In this document: positions 38,514 to 48,490 of the stretch, piece by piece
How positions within the stretch are numbered: the first letter of the stretch is position 1
Layout: each line of letters starts with the position of its first letter
Origin: a virus
Reading direction: 5' to 3' (one strand)
DNA: 57,340 nucleotides
Virus record (IMG/VR): IMGVR_UViG_3300012001_000138
Span: 1 to 57,340 of that record
Position numbers and translations under genes: made by a program
Notes under the pieces: model-generated
Databases searched by the model: none
What the model was told of the DNA's origin: nothing
The model's input: only the letters and a program-made list of their open reading frames with translations

Positions 38514-39491
38514 ATGACCGCTCTCGTTCTCACCCCCGGTAACCTCCAGTGGCTCGGCCTCGCCGTCGAATCCACCCCCGGCACCCCGGCCGCCGCGCCG
38601 ACCGTGTTCGTACCCATCGACTCCCCCAAGTGGGGCGCGAAGATCACCGCCCTCGTCGATCAGGCCCTCCGCGGCTTCATGGGCGCCGACTACCAGCAGG
38701 CGCAGGGCTCCCGCATGGACGAGGTCTCCTATAAGACCTACATGTACCCGTCCAGCTTCTTCACCCACCTCCGCGCCATCCTCGGCGGCACCGACACCGT
38801 GACAGGCTCCGCTGACCCGTGGACCCACAAGGTCTCGCTCCTGAACACCGCCGCCCTCCCGACCTATACGGCGTGGCTGGCCATGGGTGACGGCAAGTCC
38901 ATGCAGGTCCCCGGCATGGTCCTCGGCGACCTCAAGATCACCGTCAAAGCCAACGAACTGCCCACCATCGACGTCTCGTGGACGGGCCTGTCCGCTGCCA
39001 TCGTGACGTCCCCGACGAACACGCCCGCGACGGACGCCCCCATGCCTCCGTTCACCGCGAACATCACCGTCGGCGGCGCCAACCTTGGCAAGTACACGGA
39101 CATGTCGCTGGACTTCAAGCGCAACGTCCAGCCGGTCCTGACGCTGAACGGTACGGCGAACCCGTCCAGCATCTACTCCGGTGTCCTGTCCGTCACCGGG
39201 ACCACGAACGCCGTGTTCTCCGGCACCGCGGACTCGGACCTGACCAACCTCCTCACCAACGGTCAGCCCGCGCTCGTCCTGACGATCAACCCGCAGGGAG
39301 ACGCGGTCCACAAGGCCACCATCCAGTGCTCGAAGATCGCCTACGACAGTTCGGACCCGCAGCCCTCCCAGAACGGGTACATGACGATCAGCAACGCCTT
39401 CAAGGCACTCCTGAACGCCACGGACGCCCTCGACGGGAAGATGAGCCCCGTTCAGGTCCAGCTCCTCAACACCGCCGCCACCCCGCTCTAA
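38514..39491 (+). CDS. Major tail tube protein
   Basis: A 325-residue protein starting LVLTPGNLQWLGLAVESTPG, a start common to actinophage tail-tube proteins. The beta-rich body ends QPSQNGYMTISNAFKALLNA. It precedes the tail chaperones and tape measure in the conserved siphovirus order. Confidence 0.75.
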   Translation: MTALVLTPGNLQWLGLAVESTPGTPAAAPTVFVPIDSPKWGAKITALVDQALRGFMGADYQQAQGSRMDEVSYKTYMYPSSFFTHLRAILGGTDTVTGSADPWTHKVSLLNTAALPTYTAWLAMGDGKSMQVPGMVLGDLKITVKANELPTIDVSWTGLSAAIVTSPTNTPATDAPMPPFTANITVGGANLGKYTDMSLDFKRNVQPVLTLNGTANPSSIYSGVLSVTGTTNAVFSGTADSDLTNLLTNGQPALVLTINPQGDAVHKATIQCSKIAYDSSDPQPSQNGYMTISNAFKALLNATDALDGKMSPVQVQLLNTAATPL

Positions 39492-39526
39492 CCAACCCCA
39501 CCCCGGAAACAGGAGTTATCCCCCTC

Positions 39527-39985
39527 ATGTCTACACAGGTCACCATCCCCGGCGGCACCGCCGAACTGTTCACCGCCCCCGAACTCACCCCCCGACGCCG
39601 CCGCCCGCTGGAAAAACTCGACGTCCTCAACGGCCCCCTGTTCGCCAAGATCAGGGTCGCCCGGACGGTCACGAAAGCGGACGGCACGTCGGAGGAGAAC
39701 GTGGGCTTGTTCGGCCCCGATCTGGTCCTCACCGACCATGACGCGGACCTCCTGACCCGGTATCAGGACGCGAAGGTCTGGGCCCGGCTCAAGAGCTGGA
39801 CCCTGACCGACGCGCTCCCGGCCAGCCCGGACGCCCTGCTGGATGTCCCGGGCCCGGTCTACGACGCCCTCGCCGTGGGTGTTGCGGCGCTGGAGAAGGC
39901 CGAGGCGGTCGTGGTGGACCCGTTCACCCCGTCCGAGGCGACGTTGGAGAACCCCGAATCCCCTATTGGGGCCTCCGCCGTCTAG
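39527..39985 (+). CDS. Tail assembly chaperone (gpG-like)
   Basis: A 152-residue protein that ends with TAG at 39983-39985. It is the N-terminal product of the chaperone pair used to fold the tape measure. Helical C-terminal half (YDALAVGVAALEKAEAVVVD). ATG after AGGAG. Confidence 0.75.
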   Translation: MSTQVTIPGGTAELFTAPELTPRRRRPLEKLDVLNGPLFAKIRVARTVTKADGTSEENVGLFGPDLVLTDHDADLLTRYQDAKVWARLKSWTLTDALPASPDALLDVPGPVYDALAVGVAALEKAEAVVVDPFTPSEATLENPESPIGASAV

Positions 39986-40224
39986 GCGACCTGTTACGAG
40001 GCCTACCCGTTAGTGAGGGTGCCATCCCGGCGGAGACGCTGGGCCGGTACTCCGAATACCGGTATCGGCGGCTGTTCCACATCAGCCATGAGGAATACAT
40101 GGACACCCCGCTTGAGGACATTGAGTGGATGCTCCACATGGAGCGGACCGAGACGGCGGCGCGGGCACCCAAACGTCCCGCGCCGCTGGCCCCGCCCGCC
40201 CCACCAACACCACGGATCGGGTGA
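39955..40224 (+). CDS. Tail assembly chaperone, frameshifted extension (gpT-like)
   Basis: The -1 frame is open from upstream of the stop of the first chaperone to TGA 40222-40224 and encodes LGRYSEYRYRRLFHISHEEY, then DTPLEDIEWMLHME and a Pro-rich end, the usual gpT pattern. A CCCC tract at 39952-39955 (codon AAC-CCC-GAA) allows a P-site Pro tRNA to re-pair after a -1 slip, giving a fusion product from 39527 to 40224. The exact slip site is inferred. Confidence 0.65.
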   Translation, partial: RIPYWGLRRLGDLLRGLPVSEGAIPAETLGRYSEYRYRRLFHISHEEYMDTPLEDIEWMLHMERTETAARAPKRPAPLAPPAPPTPRIG

Positions 40225-40230
40225 GTTTGG

Positions 40231-40674
40231 ATGGGCGGGTCATGGTCCGGGATTAGTGAGGCAATCAACGGGCTCAACCTCATGAACCAACGGGTGGACA
40301 AGGCCAACGCCTTGTCCACCACCGAGGTCGGGGCCGAAGTGGAGCGGGCCGCGAAAGCCAATTTCGAGGGCGCCCACCGGCGTAACGAACCGCGCGTCCC
40401 CAACTCCTCCAACAAACCCAACATCGTCACCGGCACCTTGCGCCGGTCCATCCGCACCACTGGCGTCCAACGCCTCGCCGGAGGCTACAGCACCACCGTC
40501 GGGCCGACCGCGATTTACGGGCGCCGGGTGGAGCTCGGCTTCACGGGCGCGGACTCCCGCGGCCGCCGCTACAACCAGCCCGCCTACCCGTTCTTCGGGC
40601 CCGGCGTCAAAGAGGTCCGGCTCCGCGTCCACGAAATCAGTGTCCGCAACTGGACCGCCGCCGTCCACGGCTAA
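40231..40674 (+). CDS. HK97-gp10-like tail component, 147 aa
   Basis: Central TGTLRRSIRTTGVQRLAGGY, then TAIYGRRVELGFTG and QPAYPFFGPGVKE, the pattern of gp10-like/tail-completion proteins (TxxLxxSI, YxxxxExG, PxPFL). Its unusual place after the chaperones, not before the tail tube, is noted. Start at ATG 40231 with weak ribosome site. Confidence 0.7.
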   Translation: MGGSWSGISEAINGLNLMNQRVDKANALSTTEVGAEVERAAKANFEGAHRRNEPRVPNSSNKPNIVTGTLRRSIRTTGVQRLAGGYSTTVGPTAIYGRRVELGFTGADSRGRRYNQPAYPFFGPGVKEVRLRVHEISVRNWTAAVHG

Positions 40675-40724
40675 CACCCCGCACCACCCCCCCATAACTC
40701 CACAACACGAGAGGCGGCCCCGCC

Positions 40725-43700
40725 GTGGCTTTCCTGCCCCCTGTCATCATGGAAATCCGTGCTCAGGCCGCCCAGTTCTTCGCCACCGTGGAGAAGGTCG
40801 CCGCCGCCACGCAGGCCATGGCCGATGAGACAGTCATCGCCACGGACGGCATGGGTTCAAAGGTCACCGCACGCACCGAAAAAATGGGTGCCTCCGTGTC
40901 CGCCGCTACCGAGGCGATGGCCGCGAAAGCGTCCGCCCAGACCGAAGGCATGGCCGCCCGGGTCGTCGCCGAAATCGACTCCATGAGCACCGGCGGGACC
41001 GCCGGGGCTGAGGGTATGGCTGCGAAAGTCACGGCCAGCATCGAGGAAATGGCGGCGGCCGTCTACCACGGCATGACCGAAATGACCGCCCAGACCTCGG
41101 CGGCGATGAAGGAGCAGTCCGCGTCCGTGGTCCGGGCGCAGGAAGCCAACACGGTCGCCGTGACCAAGGCAGCGGACGTGATTGCTGCCGCGGACTCCCG
41201 GGTCGTCAAAGCCGAGGAAGAAAAAGCGGCCGCCACGAAGGTCGCCGGGCTGCAGATGCAGTCCACGTTCGAGAAGACCGCCCTGTCCGGGGTAGCCTCC
41301 ATGGGCACCATGACCGGGGCCTTCGCCGGGGCCGCCCTCAAGCAGGCCGAAGCCGCGAAGGGTGCTGAGGCGAACCTGATGGGCGTGGCCAACGGCATCA
41401 CCAAAGTCGCGGCCGTCGCAGGGATCGCCATCGGCGTCATCGGTCTGGACATGGCCGCCCACTTCCAAAAATCCACGACCCTCCTCGTGACCGCTGGTGG
41501 GGAAGCGAAAGCGAACCTCGGGTTCGTCCGGGACGGCATTCTTGGGGTCGCGAAGGACACGGGTACGTCCACGGAGCAGCTCTCCGAAGGCATGTACGTG
41601 ATGGAGAAGGCAGGTTACCGGGGGGCGTCCGGGCTCGCCGCGCTCCGGGCCTCCGCTGAGGGTGCCAAGGCCGAGAACGTGGACCTTGCCACCATGACGC
41701 AGGCGACCACGGACATCCTGTTGGACTACGGCTACAAAATGGACAACGCCAAGGACGCCACCGCTTCCTCCGTGTCCGTCGTGAACCAGCTCGTGGCCGC
41801 CTCAGGTGCCGCGAAAACCACGATGCAGGACTTCGCAGCTTCCATGGCCGCCGTCGTCCCCATCGCCTCCTCAGCGCACATCAGCTTCGCCGAGGTTGGT
41901 GGGGCGCTGGCGACCATGACCCAGCACGGGCAGACCGCGCAGCAGTCCTCCCAGAACCTTGCCAACCTCATCCAGTCCCTCATCAAACCCAACCTGCAGG
42001 CCGCCGCGTCCATGCAGCAGATGGGCATCGACACGACGGACCTCGCCAAGAACCTCGGGAACACCGGCCTGTCCGGGGCGCTGAAAACCATCCACGATCA
42101 GGTCGTCTCCCACATGGGCCCGGACGGGCTCGTCCTGCAGGACACGATGGCGAAGAACAAGAACGCCACTCGGGACTTGAAAGCTGAGATGGCGGCCATG
42201 CCGCCGGAGCTTGCCAAACTCTCCCAAGGCCTCCTCGACGGGACCACAAGCCAGAAGGAATACGGGAAGGCCACCAAGGACCTTGGCGGCGTCGCGGGCG
42301 CGTCCGGGAACCAGTTCATGGCCCTCTACAAGTCCTCGCAGGGCTACAACACGGCCCTCAAGCAGGGCGCCCCGCTGATGATGACCTATCAGGCCGAAAT
42401 GACCAAGGTCCTCGGGAACGTGACCGCCGCACGCGCGGCCACGATGCTGCTAATGAACAACAGCGATGACCTGTACCGGTCCATCGCGCTCGTCACCGAC
42501 GCGGCAAAGCAGTCCGGGGACCACATCAGCACGTGGGCCGAAACCCAGTCGCAGCTCTCCGTGCAACTGGATCAGGCCAAGCAGCGGTCCGAGACGCTGG
42601 CCATCGAAATCGGGTCGAAACTGATCCCGGCCGCGAATGGGGCCCTGTCCGGCTTCGCCGACCTGTTCCACGGCTTCGAGCAAGGCAACCCTGTCCTCCT
42701 CGGCATCGCCGGGGTCCTCGGCGGCGTCATGGTCGTCTCCCTCGCCGCGTACACGATCAAAATGATCGAGGCCGGGGTCGCGACCGTCGACAAAATGATC
42801 ACAATGGGCGCCGAGGCCATAGCCATGGGCGGCAAGTTCGTCGCCGGGTTCCTCACCTCGGAAATCGCCGTCGGCCAGTTCTCCTCCAAAGCCGAAATCG
42901 CCGGGGCCAAGGTCCGCGGCATGGCACCCGCCCTCGGCGCCGTCGGCGTCGTGGCAGGGGTCGTCGGGATCGCCTTCATGGGCCTGAATGAGGCGCAGAA
43001 GGCGTGGGGGACGAACGACACCGCCCCCAAGGCCGACAAAATCCAGAAGGCCCTCGCAGCCCTCGGGACCACCGCGGACACGACCGGCAAAGTCCAGATG
43101 GACAACCTGTTCAAACAGTTCGACTCCGGGGCATTGAAGGCCGCCCCGAAGAACGTGGACGACCTCGATTCGGCAATCAAAGCCGTCACGCACGAGAGCT
43201 TCGACGACACAATGAACAAGGTCGGCGACTCCATCTCCCGGGCCTTCGGTGCCGGGACGACGTCGGGAATCGGGCAGGTCGAGGACCGGCTCAAGGGCGT
43301 CGGTGATTCCCTCGGGAAAATGGTTTCAGGCGGGCAGATCGACACGGCCGCTATCTCGTTCAACAAGCTCGCGACCTCCTACGAGCAGAACGGGAAGTCC
43401 GCGCAGGACGCCCTTGACACCATGCCCGGCTATAAGACCGCCCTTGTCGATCTGGCAGCCCAGACCGGGCAGACCCTTGCCCCGCAGGAGCTCCTTGAGC
43501 TGGCCATGGGTAAGGTCCCGAAGTCCATGCAGACCGCGGCGACGGCCACGACCACCTACACGGACGCGGCCGGGAACGTCCGGCCCATGAACGACCAGAT
43601 GAAGAAGTCGTTCGACGACGCTGGCGTGGCCATCGACGGGCAGATCACGGACCTTGGCAAACTGTACGACGCCATGGTCAAGACCGGCCTCGCGAACCTC

Positions 43701-44690
43701 TCCGCGAGGGACGCTGAGTTCCGGTTCGGGGACGCAGCCCGGACGGCGACGGAGAAAGCCGACGCGCTAAAAACGAAGCTCGGCGGGGACCTCTCAAGCG
43801 CCCTCGACGGGACCGGGGCCGACTTCAACAAGACCACGGCCGCCGGTAAGGAAGCGGAGGACCAGTTCTCGAACGTCGCCCAATCCGGTCTGCAGACGGC
43901 CTCGGTGCTGGCACATGACGTGACCAAGGGCGCCGGGGACGTGTCCAAGTCGCTCGGGGACACCGTGACGGCCATGGAGAAGACCGCTACAGGGTTCGGT
44001 CTTGGCAAAGACGCGGCGGAAGCCCTGACCCGGAAGGTCCTGAACATTCCGCCGGGTGTGGATATCAAGTCGTGGCTGGATGACACGGCCGCGAAGCAGG
44101 TCGCGGGCCTCAAGAAGGACCTCGACGGGCAGGACGGCCGCACCGTCAACGTCGCCATCAAAATCAACCCCATCGGGGAGCAGCGGTTCATCGACGCGGC
44201 CCTCGGCATCCCACTTCCCCCGGCGTCCATCGCCATCAACCCGGACGCCAACAAGGCTACGGGCGGGCTCCTCTCCCACATTCCCGGGAGGGCCGGGGGC
44301 GGGATTGTGGGGTTCGCCCGGGGCGGCTCTCCGCTCCTTGACGTGGGCCCGGGAGGGCTCCTTCACGGGCCCGGGTCCGGGACGTCGGACAGTATCCACG
44401 CGGCCGTGTCCAACGGCGAGTTCGTCATCCGGGAGGCCATGGTCCGCCGGTACGGGCTGGGACTGTTCAACTCCTTGAACGACGGCACGTTCGGGGCCAC
44501 CCAGTCCCACGCCTCAGTCTCAGCACTGGCCCCGGTCAACACCCCGCAGCTCGCCTACGCGGGCGGGGGTGGGCAGCGGGTGACGAACAACCACAAGACC
44601 GTCCATAACAGCGTGACCATCCACGCGGACGGGGTAGACCCCCGGCGGCTCTCCGCCGAACTCGGGAATCAGCTCCAGCTCATGTCCTAA
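40725..44690 (+). CDS. Tape measure protein
   Basis: A 1321-residue protein with helical N-terminus, then a hydrophobic centre (VVAGVVGIAFMGLNEAQKA) and a Gly-rich end, HGPGSGTSDSIHAAVSNGEF, typical of actinophage tape measures. At about 1.5 angstrom per residue it predicts a tail near 200 nm. GTG start after GAGAGGCGG. The protein would pass to the host membrane during DNA injection. Confidence 0.92.
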   Translation: MAFLPPVIMEIRAQAAQFFATVEKVAAATQAMADETVIATDGMGSKVTARTEKMGASVSAATEAMAAKASAQTEGMAARVVAEIDSMSTGGTAGAEGMAAKVTASIEEMAAAVYHGMTEMTAQTSAAMKEQSASVVRAQEANTVAVTKAADVIAAADSRVVKAEEEKAAATKVAGLQMQSTFEKTALSGVASMGTMTGAFAGAALKQAEAAKGAEANLMGVANGITKVAAVAGIAIGVIGLDMAAHFQKSTTLLVTAGGEAKANLGFVRDGILGVAKDTGTSTEQLSEGMYVMEKAGYRGASGLAALRASAEGAKAENVDLATMTQATTDILLDYGYKMDNAKDATASSVSVVNQLVAASGAAKTTMQDFAASMAAVVPIASSAHISFAEVGGALATMTQHGQTAQQSSQNLANLIQSLIKPNLQAAASMQQMGIDTTDLAKNLGNTGLSGALKTIHDQVVSHMGPDGLVLQDTMAKNKNATRDLKAEMAAMPPELAKLSQGLLDGTTSQKEYGKATKDLGGVAGASGNQFMALYKSSQGYNTALKQGAPLMMTYQAEMTKVLGNVTAARAATMLLMNNSDDLYRSIALVTDAAKQSGDHISTWAETQSQLSVQLDQAKQRSETLAIEIGSKLIPAANGALSGFADLFHGFEQGNPVLLGIAGVLGGVMVVSLAAYTIKMIEAGVATVDKMITMGAEAIAMGGKFVAGFLTSEIAVGQFSSKAEIAGAKVRGMAPALGAVGVVAGVVGIAFMGLNEAQKAWGTNDTAPKADKIQKALAALGTTADTTGKVQMDNLFKQFDSGALKAAPKNVDDLDSAIKAVTHESFDDTMNKVGDSISRAFGAGTTSGIGQVEDRLKGVGDSLGKMVSGGQIDTAAISFNKLATSYEQNGKSAQDALDTMPGYKTALVDLAAQTGQTLAPQELLELAMGKVPKSMQTAATATTTYTDAAGNVRPMNDQMKKSFDDAGVAIDGQITDLGKLYDAMVKTGLANLSARDAEFRFGDAARTATEKADALKTKLGGDLSSALDGTGADFNKTTAAGKEAEDQFSNVAQSGLQTASVLAHDVTKGAGDVSKSLGDTVTAMEKTATGFGLGKDAAEALTRKVLNIPPGVDIKSWLDDTAAKQVAGLKKDLDGQDGRTVNVAIKINPIGEQRFIDAALGIPLPPASIAINPDANKATGGLLSHIPGRAGGGIVGFARGGSPLLDVGPGGLLHGPGSGTSDSIHAAVSNGEFVIREAMVRRYGLGLFNSLNDGTFGATQSHASVSALAPVNTPQLAYAGGGGQRVTNNHKTVHNSVTIHADGVDPRRLSAELGNQLQLMS

Positions 44691-44723
44691 CCCCGCACCA
44701 CCGAGCAAGGAAGGGACCCGCTC

Positions 44724-45644
44724 ATGGCCCTGTCGGATTACCAGATTCAACTCCCGGACGGGGCGATTGTTGGCGCTGGCCAGCCCGTGGGCCTGTTGGA
44801 GACAACAGGCCTGCGGGACCTCGCGAACCTGCGGTCCGCTGACGTGGATGCGGGGCAGGCTGACGGGTCCGTCCCGGGCCTGTCCTACGCCACGAAACGG
44901 GCGGTCCAGTTCAAATTCCTGATCGCCTCCCCCGGGGGCGGGGCGGAGGCCGCCTACGCGCCGCTGTCCCGGAACTGGCAGAACATCAGGGACCCCTCCA
45001 CGGTCGTGCTGACGGCGGGCTCGTACCTGTCCCAGCTCGCCGCGGGCGGGACCCGGCCGGTGTCCGGTGTGCAGGTCCAGCTCCCGGGCCGGGCCGCCCC
45101 GGTACTGCTCCTCGGCAGGCCCTCGAAACTAGGCCTGCCCGTGGACCGGACCTATCAGTTCGGTTGGTGGGAGATTGCGGCCGAATGGTCGGTCCCGGAC
45201 GGGCTGATCTACGGCGCGGTCCCGAACATTGCCACGGCCTACGGGATGCAGGTGTCCAAGGGCGCCCCGTTCCCGTGGGTCTTCCCCGTCGTGTTCCCCC
45301 CCTCCACCGGCGGGACCGTGACGGCCATCAACGCCGGGTCCTACCCCGCAAAACCGGTCTACCGGATCACGGGGCCCGTCACGACCCCGAGGATCAGCAA
45401 CCCGGCCACCGGGCAGGCCATCCAAATCAACCTGACCATCGGGCCGGGTGACCTCCTCATCGTGGACACAGCCTCCCGGGCGGTCCGCCTGAACGGGGTG
45501 AACCGGAACAACGCACTAGACGTGGGCTCGAGTTTCTTCGACGTCGCCCCGGGCGGTGCCGCGCTCCGATACTCCTCCTCCGATTCGAACCCGACGGGCT
45601 CCCAACTGTCCATCTACACGCTGGACACCTACTCGACCCTCTAG
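44724..45644 (+). CDS. Distal tail / baseplate protein
   Basis: A 306-residue protein immediately after the tape measure, the standard place for the Dit-like protein. Starts MALSDYQIQLPDGAIVGAGQ; C-terminal beta-rich galectin-like part (PVYRITGPVTTPRISNPATG). It forms the ring joining tail tube and fibres. RBS AAGGAAGGG. Confidence 0.7.
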   Translation: MALSDYQIQLPDGAIVGAGQPVGLLETTGLRDLANLRSADVDAGQADGSVPGLSYATKRAVQFKFLIASPGGGAEAAYAPLSRNWQNIRDPSTVVLTAGSYLSQLAAGGTRPVSGVQVQLPGRAAPVLLLGRPSKLGLPVDRTYQFGWWEIAAEWSVPDGLIYGAVPNIATAYGMQVSKGAPFPWVFPVVFPPSTGGTVTAINAGSYPAKPVYRITGPVTTPRISNPATGQAIQINLTIGPGDLLIVDTASRAVRLNGVNRNNALDVGSSFFDVAPGGAALRYSSSDSNPTGSQLSIYTLDTYSTL

Positions 45645-45656
45645 GAGGCGTACCCC

Positions 45657-46772
45657 GTGCAGAACTACCGTGTGTCCGCGTGGGACCTGAACGCGAACAC
45701 CCTCCTCACGGACCTCGCGGTCAGGGACTCCTCCTACAACGTCCGCATGAACGATGCTGGCGAGTGCTCGTTCTCGCTCCCCCTCGCGGACCCCATGGCG
45801 AAGGACCTGACCGCCGTCATTCTCGGGCTCGATGACGTGCCGTTCAAAGTGTTGGTGACGGCGAACGATAACAGCCGCATCCTGTACGCCGGGATGGTGA
45901 CGAAACCGGCGATGGAGTCCTCCAGTGAGTGGCTGATCTGCACGGGCAAGGCCCTCCCGTCGTACTTCCTGCAGACCGTCATCCCGAACGATTACACGGC
46001 GCCAATCGACCCGGCCGTGCTGGTCCAGAACGTGATCGCCGACGTGCAGGCCCAGCCCGGCTACAACATCGGCATCCTTACCCGGCAGCAGGTCGCCGCT
46101 ACCCCGGCGAACATCACCCCCGTCTACCCGAAGACCCAGCGGACCACTGTCGCTCAGGTCCTCACAGACGTCACCGCAGCCGTCGCCCCGGGCACCGGCG
46201 GGGTGGACTACTACATGGAGCACGCCTTCATTAGCGGGGCCCCGCAGCACACCCTTGTCGTGGCCGCGCCCCGGTCCGGGCGGTCCTCGGTCACGTCCCA
46301 GCTCAAGCTCGACCTGATGGGCCCGGGCGTGGAGTGGAAGAGGTCAGCGGATTCGACCGCGGCCGGGAACCACATCACCGTCGTCGGGTCAGGGTCCGGG
46401 GCGGTCCAGCCGAACGCGACCGCAACCGCAACGTTCCCCGTCGGCGGGGCAGGCCAGCCGCCGCGCCTCGATCAGATCCTCCAGTTCAACCACATCCAGT
46501 CCCAATCCCAGCTCCAACTCATCGCAAATGGTGCCGTGCAAATGTTCGGTCATTCCGTGCTCGCCCTGACCGTGACCCTCCCGACGGACTTCGAGGGCCT
46601 CTCCCTTGGCGACTTCACCATCGGCGATGACGTGCAGGTCTGGTCCGAGCCGTCCATCTGGTTCCCAAAGGGCCTGAATGTGTGGCTGCGGATTGTCGCG
46701 TACCGGGTGGACCTCGCCAACGAGGGCGTCTCAAAAATGACCCTGACATTCAACCGTCCCCCCGTGTTCTAA
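45657..46772 (+). CDS. Baseplate hub protein (Gp37-like)
   Basis: A 371-residue protein with an N-terminal pattern YRVSAWDLNANTLLTDLAVR and FSLPLADP, as in the Gp37-like tail hub family of actinophages (Rhodococcus phage ReqiPepy6 type). GTG start after AGGAGGCG. It probably carries the tail-tip complex to which receptor-binding proteins attach. Confidence 0.65.
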   Translation: MQNYRVSAWDLNANTLLTDLAVRDSSYNVRMNDAGECSFSLPLADPMAKDLTAVILGLDDVPFKVLVTANDNSRILYAGMVTKPAMESSSEWLICTGKALPSYFLQTVIPNDYTAPIDPAVLVQNVIADVQAQPGYNIGILTRQQVAATPANITPVYPKTQRTTVAQVLTDVTAAVAPGTGGVDYYMEHAFISGAPQHTLVVAAPRSGRSSVTSQLKLDLMGPGVEWKRSADSTAAGNHITVVGSGSGAVQPNATATATFPVGGAGQPPRLDQILQFNHIQSQSQLQLIANGAVQMFGHSVLALTVTLPTDFEGLSLGDFTIGDDVQVWSEPSIWFPKGLNVWLRIVAYRVDLANEGVSKMTLTFNRPPVF

Positions 46773-46784
46773 GGAGCCCCACCC

Positions 46785-47486
46785 GTGGTGAACGCCAACC
46801 TTGACCCGTCCTACTGGCTCGCCCAGCAGGTCCGCCAGATCGCCGCGCAGCTCGCGGCCCTCGCCACCCAGCCCGTCCTCGCCAACGCATCCAGCGACGG
46901 GCCAAACGGGTCCATGAGCATCGTCCGGGACGCCGTGTCCGGCCAGCCCGCCATCACCTTCATCTACACCGGTGGGGGCGGGTCCCTGACCGCCCAGATT
47001 TATGAGACGACAGGCGGGTCCATCCAGATCACCGGCGGCCTGCAGGTCTCCGGGCCCAAGAGTTTCGTCATGACCCACCCCACCAAACCCGGATACCTCC
47101 TCCGGCACGCTTCCACGGAGTCGCCGGTGAACGGTGTGGAGTATTGGGGCACCTCGATCACCGACTCCACCGGCAAAGCGGTCGTGACCCTCCCGGCCTA
47201 CTTTGAGGCCCTCACGAAACCGGACAACAGGATTGTTCAACTCACCGCGCAGGGCGCCCCCACCTCGCTCGCGTACGACCCCATAGTGGCCGGGGCGTTC
47301 ACGGTCAGGGGCGTGTCCGGGACCCCGTTCTCGTGGCTGGTGAAGGCGGAGCGGGCGTCCCAGTCCGGGGACTGGCCCATTGACTTCCCCGCTGAGGAAC
47401 CCGGCGCCGTAGAGGGGCCCCCGGAGACGGACACCCCGCCACCGGCAGCACCACCGTCCCTGATGACCGCAAACCCGACCGTCTAA
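46785..47486 (+). CDS. Minor tail protein, 233 aa
   Basis: Helical N-terminus (SYWLAQQVRQIAAQLAALAT), beta-rich centre, and a Pro-rich end. It follows the hub gene and looks like a fibre attachment or minor tail component. GTG start after AAGGAG. Family not named with confidence. Confidence 0.6.
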   Translation: MVNANLDPSYWLAQQVRQIAAQLAALATQPVLANASSDGPNGSMSIVRDAVSGQPAITFIYTGGGGSLTAQIYETTGGSIQITGGLQVSGPKSFVMTHPTKPGYLLRHASTESPVNGVEYWGTSITDSTGKAVVTLPAYFEALTKPDNRIVQLTAQGAPTSLAYDPIVAGAFTVRGVSGTPFSWLVKAERASQSGDWPIDFPAEEPGAVEGPPETDTPPPAAPPSLMTANPTV

Positions 47487-47502
47487 CCGAAAGGCCCCCG
47501 CC

Positions 47503-48447
47503 ATGGCCGTCAGCGCCGCCCCCTTTGCCCTCAAAAACCTTGCCGCCGGGCTCGATGCCGAACAGCTCCGCCAAGCCGTCGCCTCGCTCGTGCCGAACGC
47601 TGGCGGGCTCGTCCAGTCCGGGGACCTCGCCGTCACCCAGACCACTGTCGCGTCCCTTGGTGTGCTCGTCGGTGTCGGGCGGGCGTGGATGCCCGGCACC
47701 GTCACGGCCAACGTCTCGGGCCAGTCCTACTCCACGCAGGGCCAGTACTTCGCGCTCAACGACGCCCCGGTCACCGTCACCCTTGACCCCGCGAACGCCA
47801 CGAACCCCCGCATCGACCTCATCTACATCGGCGCCGTAGACACCCAATACGGCGGGGCCTCCGACAAAATCTGGATCAGCAAAGTCACCGGCGCCCCAGC
47901 AGCGACCCCCGTCGTCCCGACCCTGCCCGCGAACTCCATCGCCCTCGGACAAGTCGCCGTCGCCGCCAACGCCACCAACGTCACCAACGCCAACATCACC
48001 GCCATCGCGTCCATCCCAACGACAGCCCCCGCCCGGGGAGTGATGGCCAAGAAGCGGGTCGCCGGGGGTGGCTCTTACGCGGGAAGCGGTATTGGTGTCG
48101 TTGATAACCTCGCCTCCATCACCTTCGTTGGTGGCAGGCACTATGAAATCACGTGGCAGCTGACCAGTTACAACGGCACCGTGAACGGAACCTACGCAGC
48201 ATTTGACATCAATACATGCTCTACCGCAGACGCCCCGGCTGTTACTACGGGTCTCACCCAACTGGACTCCGCGACTTTTTCGGCCCCAACTTCGGGCTAT
48301 GGGCAGGCGGCAACCTTCTCTGCGTATTACGACCCCACAGTTACAACCACCGTGCAAATAAAGTTCACCATGCGGACGGTAGTAGGCACCCAAATGAATC
48401 TCCCGGGATACACATGGACCATCAAGGACCTCGGCGCCCAGTACTAG
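47503..48447 (+). CDS. Minor tail protein with variable C-terminal domain
   Basis: A 314-residue protein. The N-terminal 185 residues are a common actinophage tail module (VTVTLDPANATNPRIDLIYI, SIALGQVAVAANATNVTNA). From about residue 185 the base composition becomes visibly less GC-biased in third positions and the sequence turns into a beta-sandwich-like receptor domain. This is probably a receptor-binding tip acquired by exchange. Confidence 0.65.
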   Translation: MAVSAAPFALKNLAAGLDAEQLRQAVASLVPNAGGLVQSGDLAVTQTTVASLGVLVGVGRAWMPGTVTANVSGQSYSTQGQYFALNDAPVTVTLDPANATNPRIDLIYIGAVDTQYGGASDKIWISKVTGAPAATPVVPTLPANSIALGQVAVAANATNVTNANITAIASIPTTAPARGVMAKKRVAGGGSYAGSGIGVVDNLASITFVGGRHYEITWQLTSYNGTVNGTYAAFDINTCSTADAPAVTTGLTQLDSATFSAPTSGYGQAATFSAYYDPTVTTTVQIKFTMRTVVGTQMNLPGYTWTIKDLGAQY

Positions 48448-48490
48448 CCGTCCCACCCCCACCCGCACCACCGTTTGGAGTCGCCACGTC

